From contig CAYJLE010000037.1 of the NCBI GenBank assembly GCA_964370985.1, forward strand, positions 1 through 32,047: DNA of 32,047 bases, read 5' to 3'. Shown piece by piece: positions 15,434-24,187 of the stretch. The first letter of the stretch is position 1. The number at the start of each line of letters is the position of its first letter. The position numbers and the translations under genes were made by a program. Source of the stretch: JAHDVS01 sp964370985. GTDB taxonomy: Bacteria > Actinomycetota > Thermoleophilia > Gaiellales > Gaiellaceae. The notes under the pieces were generated by a model. That model had not been told where the DNA came from, searched no databases, and saw nothing but the letters and a program-made list of their open reading frames with translations.

Positions 15434-16597
15434 ATGGCAACGGCCACGGAGGCAGCGACCGGCTCGGTCGGGCTGGTCGAGACGAAGCGGGTCGTCCTCT
15501 TCGACGAGACGCGCCGGCTCGTGCTCGACTCGGGCGCCACGCTCGCGCCGGTCGAGGTCGCGTACGAGACCTACGGGGAGCTCGACGACCGCGGCGCCAA
15601 CGCCGTCTTCGTCTGCCACGCGCTGACCGGCGACGCGCACGCGGCCGGACACCGGGGCGACCCGACCCGCACCGGCTGGTGGGACAACCTGATCGGGCCG
15701 GGCAGGCCGCTCGACACCGACCGCTACTTCGTCGTCTGCGCGAACCTGCTCGGCGGCTGCCAGGGAACGACTGGCCCGTCCTCGCTCGACCCGACGACCG
15801 GGCGGCCCTACGGCCTGAGCTTCCCGCTGTTCACCGTCTCCGACCTCGTACGGGTGCACCGCGCTCTGATCCGGCACCTGGGGATCGAGAGGCTGCTCGC
15901 CGCGATCGGCGGCTCGCTCGGCGGCATGCAGGCCCTCCAGTGGGCGATCGACGCCCCCGGGGAGCTGCGCGCCGCGATCCCCGTGTGCGCCTCCACGCGG
16001 CTGAGCGCCCAGAACATCGCGTTCTCCGCCGTCGCCCGCGAGGCGATCATGCGCGACCCGGACTTCGCGGACGGGAACTACTACGACACGGGGCGGCGGC
16101 CCGACGTCGGCCTCTCGGTCGCCCGGATGATGGCGCACATCACCTACCTCTCGGAGCAGGGCATGGGCGAGCGGTTCGGCCGGCGGATCCAGGACGCCGA
16201 CGAGCCGCGGTTCGGGCTCGAGGTCGACTTCCAGGTCGAGAGCTACCTCCAGTACCAGGGCGAGAGCTTCCTCAAGCGCTTCGACGCGAACTCCTACCTC
16301 TACCTGAGCCGGGTGATGGACTACTTCGACCCCTTCCCCGACCCGGCGGCGGCGGCGCGGCTGCTCGCGGACGTCCGCACACGCTTCCTCGTGCTCTCGT
16401 TCGACTCGGACTGGCGGTTCGACACGGCGCACTCGCGCGAGCTCGTGCGCACGCTGATCGCGAACGACGTGCCGGCCACCTTCCGCGAGATCGCCTCGCC
16501 GCACGGCCACGACTCGTTCCTGCTCGCCGTCCCGGAGTACCACCGCACGGTCGCCGCGTTCCTCCAGCGCGCCTACCGGGACGCGACCGGCAGCTGA
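15434..16597 (+). CDS. metX: Homoserine O-acetyltransferase
   Basis: A 387-residue alpha/beta hydrolase-fold acyltransferase that acylates homoserine for MetY. The nucleophile elbow GGSLGGMQ carries Ser161; the acid is in LSFDSDWRF and the His in SPHGHDSFLL. CHALTGDAHAAG and WWDNLIGPGRPLDTDRYFVV are characteristic of MetX. Some MetX proteins use succinyl-CoA, which I cannot exclude from sequence, but pairing with MetY supports an acetyl donor. The ATG at 15434 follows a TAGGCT hexamer (15422-15427), so an additional near-leaderless start is possible. Its TGA overlaps the ATG of metW by one base. Confidence 0.93.
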   Translation: MATATEAATGSVGLVETKRVVLFDETRRLVLDSGATLAPVEVAYETYGELDDRGANAVFVCHALTGDAHAAGHRGDPTRTGWWDNLIGPGRPLDTDRYFVVCANLLGGCQGTTGPSSLDPTTGRPYGLSFPLFTVSDLVRVHRALIRHLGIERLLAAIGGSLGGMQALQWAIDAPGELRAAIPVCASTRLSAQNIAFSAVAREAIMRDPDFADGNYYDTGRRPDVGLSVARMMAHITYLSEQGMGERFGRRIQDADEPRFGLEVDFQVESYLQYQGESFLKRFDANSYLYLSRVMDYFDPFPDPAAAARLLADVRTRFLVLSFDSDWRFDTAHSRELVRTLIANDVPATFREIASPHGHDSFLLAVPEYHRTVAAFLQRAYRDATGS

Positions 16598-17193
16598 TGC
16601 GCCCGGATCTCGACGTCGTCGCGGGTCTCATTCCACCCGGCAGCCGGGTGCTCGACCTCGGCTGCGGCGACGGGACGCTGCTCGAGCACCTGATGCGCGA
16701 CCGGGGCTGCGGCGGGATGGGGGTCGAGATCCGCGCGGACGAGGTGCTCGCGTGCATCGAGCGGGGAGTGCCGGTGATCGAGTCCGACATCGACGAGGGC
16801 CTCGCGGACTTCGGCGACGGCTCGTTCGACCTCGTCGTGCTGTCCCAGACGCTTCAGGCGACGCGGCACCCGCTGCAGGTGCTGCGCGAGGTGATGCGGG
16901 TCGGGCGGGAGGGGATCGTCTCGATCCCGAACTTCGGCCACTGGCGCCTGCGCGCCGACCTCGTCCTCCGCGGGCGGATGCCGTCCTCACCGGCGCTCCC
17001 GCACGCCTGGTACGACACCCCGAACATCCACCTGGCCACGATCTCGGACCTCGAGAGGCTCTTTGCCGGCGAGGGGATCGCCGTGCGCCGACGGGTGCTG
17101 CTCTCACTCGAGGGGCGCCCGCTGCGGGGCCCCGGGGCGGCCTGGGCGAACCTGATCGCCGCGGGCGCCGCCTACGCGCTCGCCCGCTCGTAG
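16597..17193 (+). CDS. metW: Methionine biosynthesis protein MetW
   Basis: A 198-residue SAM-methyltransferase-fold protein with motif I VLDLGCGDGTLLEHL near residues 18-32 and the MetW-typical stretches VVLSQTLQATRHPLQVLREVMRVG and SIPNFGHWRLR, followed by PSSPALPHAWYDTPNIH. MetW proteins are encoded next to metX and support homoserine acyltransferase activity (family knowledge). The reading frame is open upstream through metX, but the ATG sharing one base with the metX stop gives the correct family length. It converges on the GntR gene with a 6-base gap. Confidence 0.92.
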   Translation: MRPDLDVVAGLIPPGSRVLDLGCGDGTLLEHLMRDRGCGGMGVEIRADEVLACIERGVPVIESDIDEGLADFGDGSFDLVVLSQTLQATRHPLQVLREVMRVGREGIVSIPNFGHWRLRADLVLRGRMPSSPALPHAWYDTPNIHLATISDLERLFAGEGIAVRRRVLLSLEGRPLRGPGAAWANLIAAGAAYALARS

Positions 17194-17199
17194 CCAGCC

Positions 17200-17937
17200 T
17201 CAGGCGGGCTCGCGCAGGCGCCGCTCGCGGGCGTCGGGAGAGCCGCCGACCTGCTCGAGCACCGCCTCGATCAGGCGGCCCGAGGCAAGCACGTGCTCGC
17301 GCGCGAGCGCCCTCGCGCCGGCGCCGCTCCCCGCGGCCAGCGCCTCGCGGATCGCGCGGTGCTGGAGCTCGTTCTTCGCGTACAGCTCGTCGAGCTCGGC
17401 CCGCCCGGCCCAGACCGTCTGCCCCATGAACGTGCGGCGGGCGCTCTTCGCCACGCGCTCGATCAGCGGCACCTGGGCTACACCGTAGATCACGTCGTGG
17501 AAGGCGTGGTTCGCGCGCATCCACTCGCCGAACAGCGCCGGATCCTGCTGGCCGCCATCGAGCGCTCGCCGGCGCAGCTCGGCCGTGAGCGTCGAGAACC
17601 TCCGCTCCGCCTCGTCGAGCGCGGCGAGATCCTCGGCGGTGATGCGGGACGCCGCGATCTCCGTGGCGAGACCCTCGAGCTCGGCCCGCACCATGAAAGC
17701 CTCGCGCAGCTCCTCGCGCGAGAGCGCCTGGACGCGCACGCCGCGGTTGGGAACGAAGGTGACGAGCCCGAGGGCCGCAAGCCGGCGCAGGGCCTCGCGG
17801 ATCGGCGTCCGGCTGACGCCGAAGCGCTCCGACAGCTGCTCCTGGCGCAGCACGATGCCCGGCTCGAGCGCACCCGAGACGATCTCGTCCTCGAGGATCA
17901 GCGCGACTTCGTCGGCCTTGGTGCTCTCGGTCGGCAC
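17200..17937 (-). CDS. GntR family transcriptional regulator with FCD domain
   Basis: A 245-residue regulator of the FadR subfamily. The winged helix-turn-helix spans about residues 5-72 (ILEDEIVSGALEPG, LSERFGVSRTPIREALRRL, VPNRGVRVQ). The FCD ligand domain at about 75-220 has candidate metal-binding histidines in ANHAFHDVIYG, ELQHRAIREAL and AREHVLASG. The start is GTG at 17937. It is divergent from isocitrate lyase across a 201-base gap holding three GGATCCAGA copies, so it probably controls aceA and itself. The FCD fold usually binds an organic acid, which fits that target. No family member with known ligand is identified. Confidence 0.88.
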   Translation of the reverse strand: MPTESTKADEVALILEDEIVSGALEPGIVLRQEQLSERFGVSRTPIREALRRLAALGLVTFVPNRGVRVQALSREELREAFMVRAELEGLATEIAASRITAEDLAALDEAERRFSTLTAELRRRALDGGQQDPALFGEWMRANHAFHDVIYGVAQVPLIERVAKSARRTFMGQTVWAGRAELDELYAKNELQHRAIREALAAGSGAGARALAREHVLASGRLIEAVLEQVGGSPDARERRLREPA

Positions 17938-18005
17938 GCTTCCCGCGAGTTTACTGACCCCCTCCCCGGCGGGGGCACGCTCACTGGATGCATGTTCTCC
18001 CCATT

Positions 18006-18090
18006 TCGGATCCAGAATATGTAATACTGCCCCTCAGATCGCCGATAAGCCTCTCTCTCGGATCCAGATAGGGAGAGGTCGGGATCCAGA
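18006..18090. promoter_or_regulatory. Three GGATCCAGA direct repeats, probable operators in the GntR-aceA gap
   Basis: GGATCCAGA occurs at 18008-18016, 18060-18068 and 18082-18090, each preceded by TCG or TCGG. The first lies just before TGTAATACT (18020-18028), which contains a possible -10 box for aceA (TAATAC). CCTCTC and GAGAGG arms also flank the second copy. Such repeated sites in a gap between a regulator gene and its divergent neighbour are the usual place for its operators. The repeats are seen directly; binding is inferred. Confidence 0.5.
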
Positions 18091-18138
18091 CGGAGATCGA
18101 GACCGGTACACGCCAATCGAAACGGGAGGTCGAGGGAG

Positions 18139-19395
18139 ATGCGCGAGCGGGACGAGGTCGTACGGCCGTACACGGACGAAGATGTCGAGCGGCTGCGCGG
18201 GTCGGTCCTCGTCGAGCATACGATCGCCCGGCTCGGCGCGACCCGACTGCGGCGCCTGATCGCCGAGGGGCCGCTCGTGCGGGCGCTCGGCGCGCAGACC
18301 GGCGCGCAGGCCGTCCAGATGGTCCAGGCGGGCGCGAAGGCGATCTATCTCTCGGGCTGGCAGGTCGCGGCCGACGCGAATCTCTCCGGGCAGACCTATC
18401 CCGACCAGAGCCTCTACCCGGTCAACAGCGTGCCCGCGCTCGTGAAGCGCATCAACAACGCGCTCCTGCGGGCCGACCAGATCGAGCACGCGGAGGGCCT
18501 CGGCGGCTCCCAGAACGGGAACGGCCCGGCCAGCTCGCGCTGGCTCGCCCCCATCCTCGCGGACGCGGAGGCCGGCTTCGGCGGGCCGCTGCACGCGTTC
18601 GAGCTGATGAAGTCGATGATCGAGGCAGGCGCGGCCGGCGTGCACTTCGAGGATCAGCTCGCCTCGGAGAAGAAGTGCGGGCATCTCGGCGGGAAGGTGC
18701 TCGTCCCGACGAGCCAGTTCGTGCGCACGCTCGTCGCCGCCAGGCTCGCGGCCGACGTCCTGGACGTGCCGACGGTGATCGTCGCCCGCACGGACGCGCT
18801 CGCGGCGAAGCTGCTCACGAGCGACGTCGACGCCGCCGACGAGGAGTTCACGACCGGCGAGCGGACGCCCGAGGGCTTCTACCGCATCCGCTGCGGGCTC
18901 GACTCCGCGATCGCCCGCGGCCTCGCCTACGCCCCGTACGCCGACCTCGTCTGGTGCGAGACGTCCACGCCCGACCTCGGCGAGGCCCGCGAGTTCGCGG
19001 CGGCGATCCACGAGCGGTTCCCCGGCAAGCCGCTCGCGTACAACTGCTCGCCTTCGTTCAACTGGCGCCGGCACCTCACGGACGCGGAGATCGCCGCGTT
19101 CCAGGACGAGCTCGGCGAGCTCGGCTACCGGTTCCAGTTCATCACGCTCGCCGGCTTCCACGCGAACAACGCCTCGATGTTCGAGCTCGCCCACGCCTAC
19201 CAGGACGAGGGCATGGCCGCCTACGTCCGCCTCCAGGAGCGCGAGTTCGCCCTCGAGGAGCTCGGCTACACCGCCACGAAGCACCAGCGCGAGGTCGGCG
19301 CCGGCTACTTCGACGCGGTGCTCGAGACCGTCACCGGCGGCACCGGCTCGACGCTCGCCCTCCAGGGCTCGACCGAGCAGGAGCAATTCGCGTAG
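18139..19395 (+). CDS. aceA: Isocitrate lyase
   Basis: A 418-residue isocitrate lyase, which cleaves isocitrate to glyoxylate and succinate in the glyoxylate shunt. The signature KKCGHLGGK has its catalytic Cys180. Other family blocks are AIYLSGWQVAADAN, TYPDQSLYPVNSVP, PILADAEAGFGG, AGVHFEDQ and YNCSPSFNW. All fit true ICL rather than the shorter methylisocitrate lyase group. The ATG at 18139 is preceded by GAGGGAG. Some ICLs also cleave 2-methylisocitrate (known for mycobacterial ICL). No malate synthase is in the window. It is divergent from a GntR/FCD regulator and convergent with the TMADH-like gene. Confidence 0.93.
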   Translation: MRERDEVVRPYTDEDVERLRGSVLVEHTIARLGATRLRRLIAEGPLVRALGAQTGAQAVQMVQAGAKAIYLSGWQVAADANLSGQTYPDQSLYPVNSVPALVKRINNALLRADQIEHAEGLGGSQNGNGPASSRWLAPILADAEAGFGGPLHAFELMKSMIEAGAAGVHFEDQLASEKKCGHLGGKVLVPTSQFVRTLVAARLAADVLDVPTVIVARTDALAAKLLTSDVDAADEEFTTGERTPEGFYRIRCGLDSAIARGLAYAPYADLVWCETSTPDLGEAREFAAAIHERFPGKPLAYNCSPSFNWRRHLTDAEIAAFQDELGELGYRFQFITLAGFHANNASMFELAHAYQDEGMAAYVRLQEREFALEELGYTATKHQREVGAGYFDAVLETVTGGTGSTLALQGSTEQEQFA

Positions 19396-19433
19396 AACGG
19401 CGCGCCACCCGCACGGAAACCAGCGCGTTGGCT

Positions 19434-19461
19434 GTAGGGGCGGGTCATGACCCGCCCCTAC
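19434..19461. repeat. 28-bp perfect palindrome between aceA and the TMADH-like gene
   Basis: The left arm GTAGGGGCGGGTCA (19434-19447) is followed directly by its exact reverse complement (19448-19461). It lies 38 bases after the aceA stop and overlaps the stop codon of the convergent gene, whose TAG is formed by one arm. It may act as a bidirectional terminator, and it belongs to the GTAGGGGCGGG palindrome family of this window. Confidence 0.85.
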
Positions 19462-21626
19462 CTGTGGCGGCGGGAGCTCGGCACGTAGTCCCCGGAGGGG
19501 CGCGTGCGAAGCGTCGCGTCGTAGTCCTCGGAGCTCGCGCCGAGGACGCGGTTCTCGCGGATGAACGGGAGCGGCGTCGCCGGGTCGTCCGTGTCGATCT
19601 CGCGCGCCAGCCGGTGGCCGTCGAAGACGGCATCGCCGACGAGACGGGGCGCGACGCAGTCGCCGATCCGGTAGAGGCCGCGGACCCCGGCGTCACGGAC
19701 AGCGTCGCCGGCGGCGCGCAGCTCGCGCCAGAGCGCGTCCTCGGACACGCGCTGCGTCGCCAGCACGACCGCGTCGGCCTCCCACGAAAGCGGCCGGTCG
19801 GGGGCGTAGACGTGGCAGCCGGCGACTCGCCCCGGCTCGATCCGCTCGACCAGGTGCTCGGCGAGCAGCTCGACGCCGAGCGAGCGCAGGAGCCGGTTCA
19901 GCCGCGGCGCCTCGAGCGTGAAGGTGCTGTAGGGGGAGATCTGGGCGAACGGCGTCACGAACGTGACCCGCCTGCCCTCGCGGGCGAGCTTCTCCGCGAG
20001 CGAGACGCCCATGTAGTAGCCGTCCGTGTCGTAGACGAGCACCCGCTCGCCCGGTGGCTCGAGCCCCCGCACCATCACGTCCTCGGGGGTGAGAACGTGC
20101 GCGAGCCCCGGGGCGGCGCCCGGGATCGGCCGGTGGGTCGTGCCGCTGAGGCCGTCGGACGCCCAGCGCGAGCCGGTCGCGACGACGACGAGGTCGGCGC
20201 CGTAGTCGAGCACGGCGCGGGCGTCGAGGACGGTGCCGGGGACGACCTCCACGTTCGGGCGCTTGTCGAGCTGGATCCGGCGGTAGTTGACGATCCGCGC
20301 CCACTCGCCGAGGCCCGGGAGCCTGGTCACCCAGCGCAGCGCGCCGCCGAGCTCGCCCTCGGCGTCGACGAGGTGGACGCGGCGTAGCCCCCGCTCGCCG
20401 AGCACGCGCGCGCACTCCATCCCGGCCGGGCCGGCGCCGACGACGAGCACGTCCGAGTCCGCGTTGGCGGCGCGCGTGAAGCGCTCGGGGTGCCAGCCGC
20501 GGCGGTACTCCTCGCCCGCGGTCGCGTTCTGGGTGCAGACGAGCAGGGCCCGCTGCATGTAGCGGGCGGCGCACACGTTGTTGCCGACGCACTCGCGGAC
20601 GTCGTCGAGGCGCCCCTCCTCGATCTTCCTGGGCAAGAAGGGGTCGGCGATCGAGCCGCGCGCCGAGCCGATCACGTCGAGGAGCCCGCTTCGCACCATC
20701 GCGACCATCGTGTCCGGGCTCGTGAAGCGCCCGACACCGACGAGCGGCTTCGCCGTGCGGGCGCGCGCCTTCTCGATCCACGGGCGCTGGTAGTTCTCGG
20801 CGCCGAAGCGAGAGGAGAGCGAGTCCTCGCCCCACTCGCCGATCACGCCGCCGATCTGGAGGTCCCAGAGATCGACCAGGTGGTCGGCCAGCTCGATGAA
20901 CGCGAGCGCCTCCTCCTCGGCGAGACCGCCGTCGCGCAGCGGCGCGATGCAGGTGCGCACCGCGATCGAGCAGTCGTTGCCGACGGCCTCCCGCACCAGC
21001 TCGATCGTCTCGAGCCAGAAGCGGGCGCGGTTCTCGAACGAGCCGCCGTAGGCGTCGCTGCGCCGGTTGTAGTACGGGTCGAGGAACTGGTAGGTGATCG
21101 GGTAGCCGTGGCCGCCGTAGACGTTGACGATGTCGAACCCGGCCGAGCGGGCCCTGCGCGCAGCCTCGACGTACCAGCGCTGGAGCTCCCGGATCCCGTC
21201 GAGATCGAGCTCGTAGCAGGACTGGACGAACAGGTAGTCGCTCGGGATCTGCGACACGCCGGCCGCGGGCATGCGGCTCTCGTAGTTGCGCGCGTGCGCG
21301 GCCCCGTACCAGAGCTGCACCCCGGCGAGCGAGCCGTGCTCGTGCACGAGGTCGCACATCAGGCCCAGGTTGGCGACGTCGGTGGCGTCCCAGAGGCGCG
21401 CGCCGACGCTCGGGTGGCCGTCGCTCGAGGGGTGAATCGAGCAGTACTCGGTCGAGACGGCCGCCCAGCCGCCCTCCGCCGCCATTGCCCGGAAGTGCGC
21501 CTGGGTGCCCGGCCAGTCGGAGCCGAAGCTCGAGCAGTGCGGAGTCTTGTAGAAGCGGTTGCGCAGCGTCCTCGCGCCGATCGGCACCGGCTCGAAGAGG
21601 ATGTCGTGCCTCGGGTCACGCGCCAC
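19458..21626 (-). CDS. Trimethylamine/dimethylamine/histamine dehydrogenase-like iron-sulfur flavoprotein
   Basis: A 722-residue protein that follows trimethylamine dehydrogenase (TMADH) almost end to end: an FMN TIM barrel (about 1-340), a cysteine segment, and FAD/NAD-like nucleotide-binding domains (about 390-722, VLVVGAGPAGMECARVL). MARDPRHDILFEP and TQNATAGEEYRRGWHPE are close to identical to TMADH. Cys31 (KTPHC) matches the cysteine carrying covalent 6-S-cysteinyl-FMN, and the Tyr and His of VYGGH and Asp of EWGED match catalytic residues. Two departures: the cluster motif reads CVGNNVC (Cys346, Asn349, Cys352, then Cys364), so one of four [4Fe-4S] ligands is Asn; and the bowl Trp355 of TMADH is Tyr356. 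Trp105 and Tyr60 equivalents are kept. The start is GTG at 21626, 31 bases after leuD, with no clear Shine-Dalgarno. The substrate is probably an amine. Confidence 0.82.
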   Translation of the reverse strand: MARDPRHDILFEPVPIGARTLRNRFYKTPHCSSFGSDWPGTQAHFRAMAAEGGWAAVSTEYCSIHPSSDGHPSVGARLWDATDVANLGLMCDLVHEHGSLAGVQLWYGAAHARNYESRMPAAGVSQIPSDYLFVQSCYELDLDGIRELQRWYVEAARRARSAGFDIVNVYGGHGYPITYQFLDPYYNRRSDAYGGSFENRARFWLETIELVREAVGNDCSIAVRTCIAPLRDGGLAEEEALAFIELADHLVDLWDLQIGGVIGEWGEDSLSSRFGAENYQRPWIEKARARTAKPLVGVGRFTSPDTMVAMVRSGLLDVIGSARGSIADPFLPRKIEEGRLDDVRECVGNNVCAARYMQRALLVCTQNATAGEEYRRGWHPERFTRAANADSDVLVVGAGPAGMECARVLGERGLRRVHLVDAEGELGGALRWVTRLPGLGEWARIVNYRRIQLDKRPNVEVVPGTVLDARAVLDYGADLVVVATGSRWASDGLSGTTHRPIPGAAPGLAHVLTPEDVMVRGLEPPGERVLVYDTDGYYMGVSLAEKLAREGRRVTFVTPFAQISPYSTFTLEAPRLNRLLRSLGVELLAEHLVERIEPGRVAGCHVYAPDRPLSWEADAVVLATQRVSEDALWRELRAAGDAVRDAGVRGLYRIGDCVAPRLVGDAVFDGHRLAREIDTDDPATPLPFIRENRVLGASSEDYDATLRTRPSGDYVPSSRRHR

Positions 21627-21657
21627 GCGCGTATCGAATCACGTCACGCGCGCCGTG

Positions 21658-22144
<487 letters not shown>

Positions 22145-22152
<8 letters not shown>

Positions 22153-23416
22153 CGGTGTCCGCCACCTTCCTCGGGTCGGCGATCGCGCCCGCGAGCGCGG
22201 AGGCCGCGACCGTCTGCGGGGAGGCGAGGAAGATCTCCGCCCGGGAGCTCCCCATCCGGCCGACGAAGTTGCGGTTGTGGGTGCCGATGCAGCGCTCCCC
22301 GGGGCCGAGCAGGCCGCCGTGGCCGCCGAAGCAGGGCCCGCACCCGGGCGGGAGCAGCGAGGCGCCCGCGTCGGCGAGCGCCTGGATCGCCCCCGAGCGC
22401 ACGGCGGCCTGGAAGACCGCGCGGGAGGCGGGGGCGACGAGCAGCCGCACGCCCGGGTGAACCTGCCGCCCGCGCAGGATCGCGGCCGCCGCCTCGAGGT
22501 CCTCGAGGCGGCCGTTCGTGCAGGAGCCGATGAAGGCCTGGTCGATCCGCGTGCCCTCGACCTGCCCGACCGGCTCGACGTGATCGACCGCGGAGGGGAG
22601 CGCGACCTGCGGGTCGAGCGACGAGAGGTCGAGCCCGTGCACGGCCTCGTACTCGGCGTCCGGGTCGGGGCCGAACGGCTCGAGCCCCTCGTGGCCCCGC
22701 TCGGCCAGGTAGGCGAGGGCCGCCCCGTCCGCGGCGAAGAAGCCGAACTTGGCGCCGATCTCGACCGCCATGTTGCAGACGGTGAGGCGGCTCGCGATGC
22801 TCGCCGAGCTCGCAGCCGGCCCGCCGAGCTCGATCGCCTTGTACTGGGCGACGTCGTCGCCGTGGCGCCCGGCGAGCGCGAGGATCACGTCCTTCCAGGC
22901 CACCATCGGTTCGAGCGCCCCCGTCAGCTCGAAGCGGATCGTCGGGGGCACCCGGAACCAGAGCTTCCCGGTCGCGAGCGCGTACACCATCTCGGAGGTA
23001 CCGATCCCGGTGCCGGCCGCCGCGAGCGCTCCGTGCGTGGTCGTGTGCGAGTCGGTGCCGACGACGAGCGCGCCCGGGGTGATGTGGCCGCGCTCGGGCA
23101 GGAGCTGGTGGCAGATCCCGGCGCCCGCGTCGTAGAAGGAGGAGATCCCGAAGCGCTCGACGTGCTCGCGGATCGTGCGGTGCGCGGCCGCCGCGGCCTC
23201 GGACGGAGCCGGGACGAGGTGGTCGAGCACGACGACGACGCGATCCGGGTCGAACAGCTGCTCGACGCCGAGCTCGACGAGGTGGCGGAACACGTCCACG
23301 GCGAAGATGTCGTGCACGAGCGCGAGGTCGATCGAGGCGACGACGAACTCGCCCGGCCGCACCTCGTCGCGCCCGGAGGCGCGCGCAAGCACCTTCTCCG
23401 CGAGCGTCAGGCCCAT
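22145..23416 (-). CDS. Aconitase-family hydro-lyase large subunit (LeuC/DmdA-like)
   Basis: A 423-residue Fe-S hydro-lyase large subunit. Its three [4Fe-4S] ligands are Cys299 in GSCTNGR and Cys359 and Cys362 in PPGCGPCFG. TDSHTTTHGALAAAGTGIGTSEM (about 121-143) is the other family signature. It is 423 residues, like the archaeal-type LeuC/homoaconitase group and dimethylmaleate hydratase DmdA, rather than the longer (about 465) bacterial LeuC. The ATG at 23416 is 2 bases after the SDR stop. Context (CoA-transferase, hydratase, SDR, PrpF) argues against ordinary leucine biosynthesis. Candidates include an isopropylmalate, (homo)aconitate, 2-methylcitrate or dimethylmaleate type substrate; sequence does not decide. 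Confidence 0.88.
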
Positions 23417-23418
23417 CG

Positions 23419-24171
23419 CTACATCGCCGGGCTCTGGAGGCTGCGCCCGCCGCAGACGTAGAGCACCTGACCGGTCACGTAGGAGGCCTCGTCGCAGGCG
23501 AACGAGAGCACGGCCTGGGCGATGTCCTCGGGCGTGCCGATTCGCTTCAGCGGCACGGTCTTGATCAGGCGCTCCTGGATCTCGTCCTTGAGCTGTCGGA
23601 AGAGCGGCGTGTCGACGAGCGCGGGCGCGACGCAGTTGACCGTGATCTCGAAGCGAGCGAGCTCGAGCGCGAGCGTGCGGGTGAGGCTGACGACGCCGCC
23701 CTTGGAGGCCGAGTAGCTGACCTGGCCGGGGTTGCCGAGCCACGCCCGCGAGGCGATGTTGACGATCCGGCCCGAGCGCTGCTCCTGCATGTGCCGGGCC
23801 GCCTCGCGGCAGCAGAGAAACTGCGACTTCAGGTTCACGCGCAGCGTCTCGTCCCAGTCCTCCTCGCTCATCTTCGTCAGCCACGCGTCGCGGGCGATGC
23901 CCGCGTTGTTGACGAGGATGTCGACCCGGCCCCACTCCGCGGCCGCCCGGCCGACGAGGGCCTCGGCGCCGGCGGCGGTGCCGACGTCCGCGGCGACGCC
24001 GATCGCCGTCCCACCCGCCGCGGCGAGCTCGGCGGCGACCGCGTCCGCGCGCTCCGCGGCCACGTCGTTGACGACGACCTTCGCGCCACGGGCAGCGAGG
24101 AGCGCCGCGATCGCCGCGCCGATCCCCTGCCCCGAGCCCGTGACGACGGCAACCCGGTCTTGCACCTGCAT
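23419..24171 (-). CDS. SDR family oxidoreductase (FabG-like 3-oxoacyl reductase / 3-hydroxyacyl-CoA dehydrogenase)
   Basis: A 250-residue classical short-chain dehydrogenase. The cofactor motif TGSGQGIG is at residues 11-18, NNAG at 88-91, and the catalytic Ser141, Tyr153 and Lys157 in NIAS and YSASK are all present. The C-terminus TGQVLYVCGG is typical of the FabG group. In this operon it would most simply oxidise a 3-hydroxyacyl-CoA, or a hydroxy-acid as LeuB does in leucine synthesis, but neither is proved. The ATG at 24171 has GAAAGGAG upstream. It sits between the hydratase and the LeuC-like gene with short gaps, consistent with one operon. Confidence 0.88.
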   Translation of the reverse strand: MQVQDRVAVVTGSGQGIGAAIAALLAARGAKVVVNDVAAERADAVAAELAAAGGTAIGVAADVGTAAGAEALVGRAAAEWGRVDILVNNAGIARDAWLTKMSEEDWDETLRVNLKSQFLCCREAARHMQEQRSGRIVNIASRAWLGNPGQVSYSASKGGVVSLTRTLALELARFEITVNCVAPALVDTPLFRQLKDEIQERLIKTVPLKRIGTPEDIAQAVLSFACDEASYVTGQVLYVCGGRSLQSPAM

Positions 24172-24187
24172 CCGCTCCGCTCCTTTC

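Noticed and set aside
14375..16543. A 722-codon minus-strand open frame opposite metY and metX
   Set aside because: It lies wholly antisense to two clear genes and has low-complexity Arg/Gly/Val composition with no motif.
18139..19395. 2-methylisocitrate lyase (PrpB) instead of isocitrate lyase
   Set aside because: The length of 418 residues and the KKCGHLGGK and YNCSPSFNW motifs fit isocitrate lyase; PrpB is about 290-300 residues with a different Cys motif.
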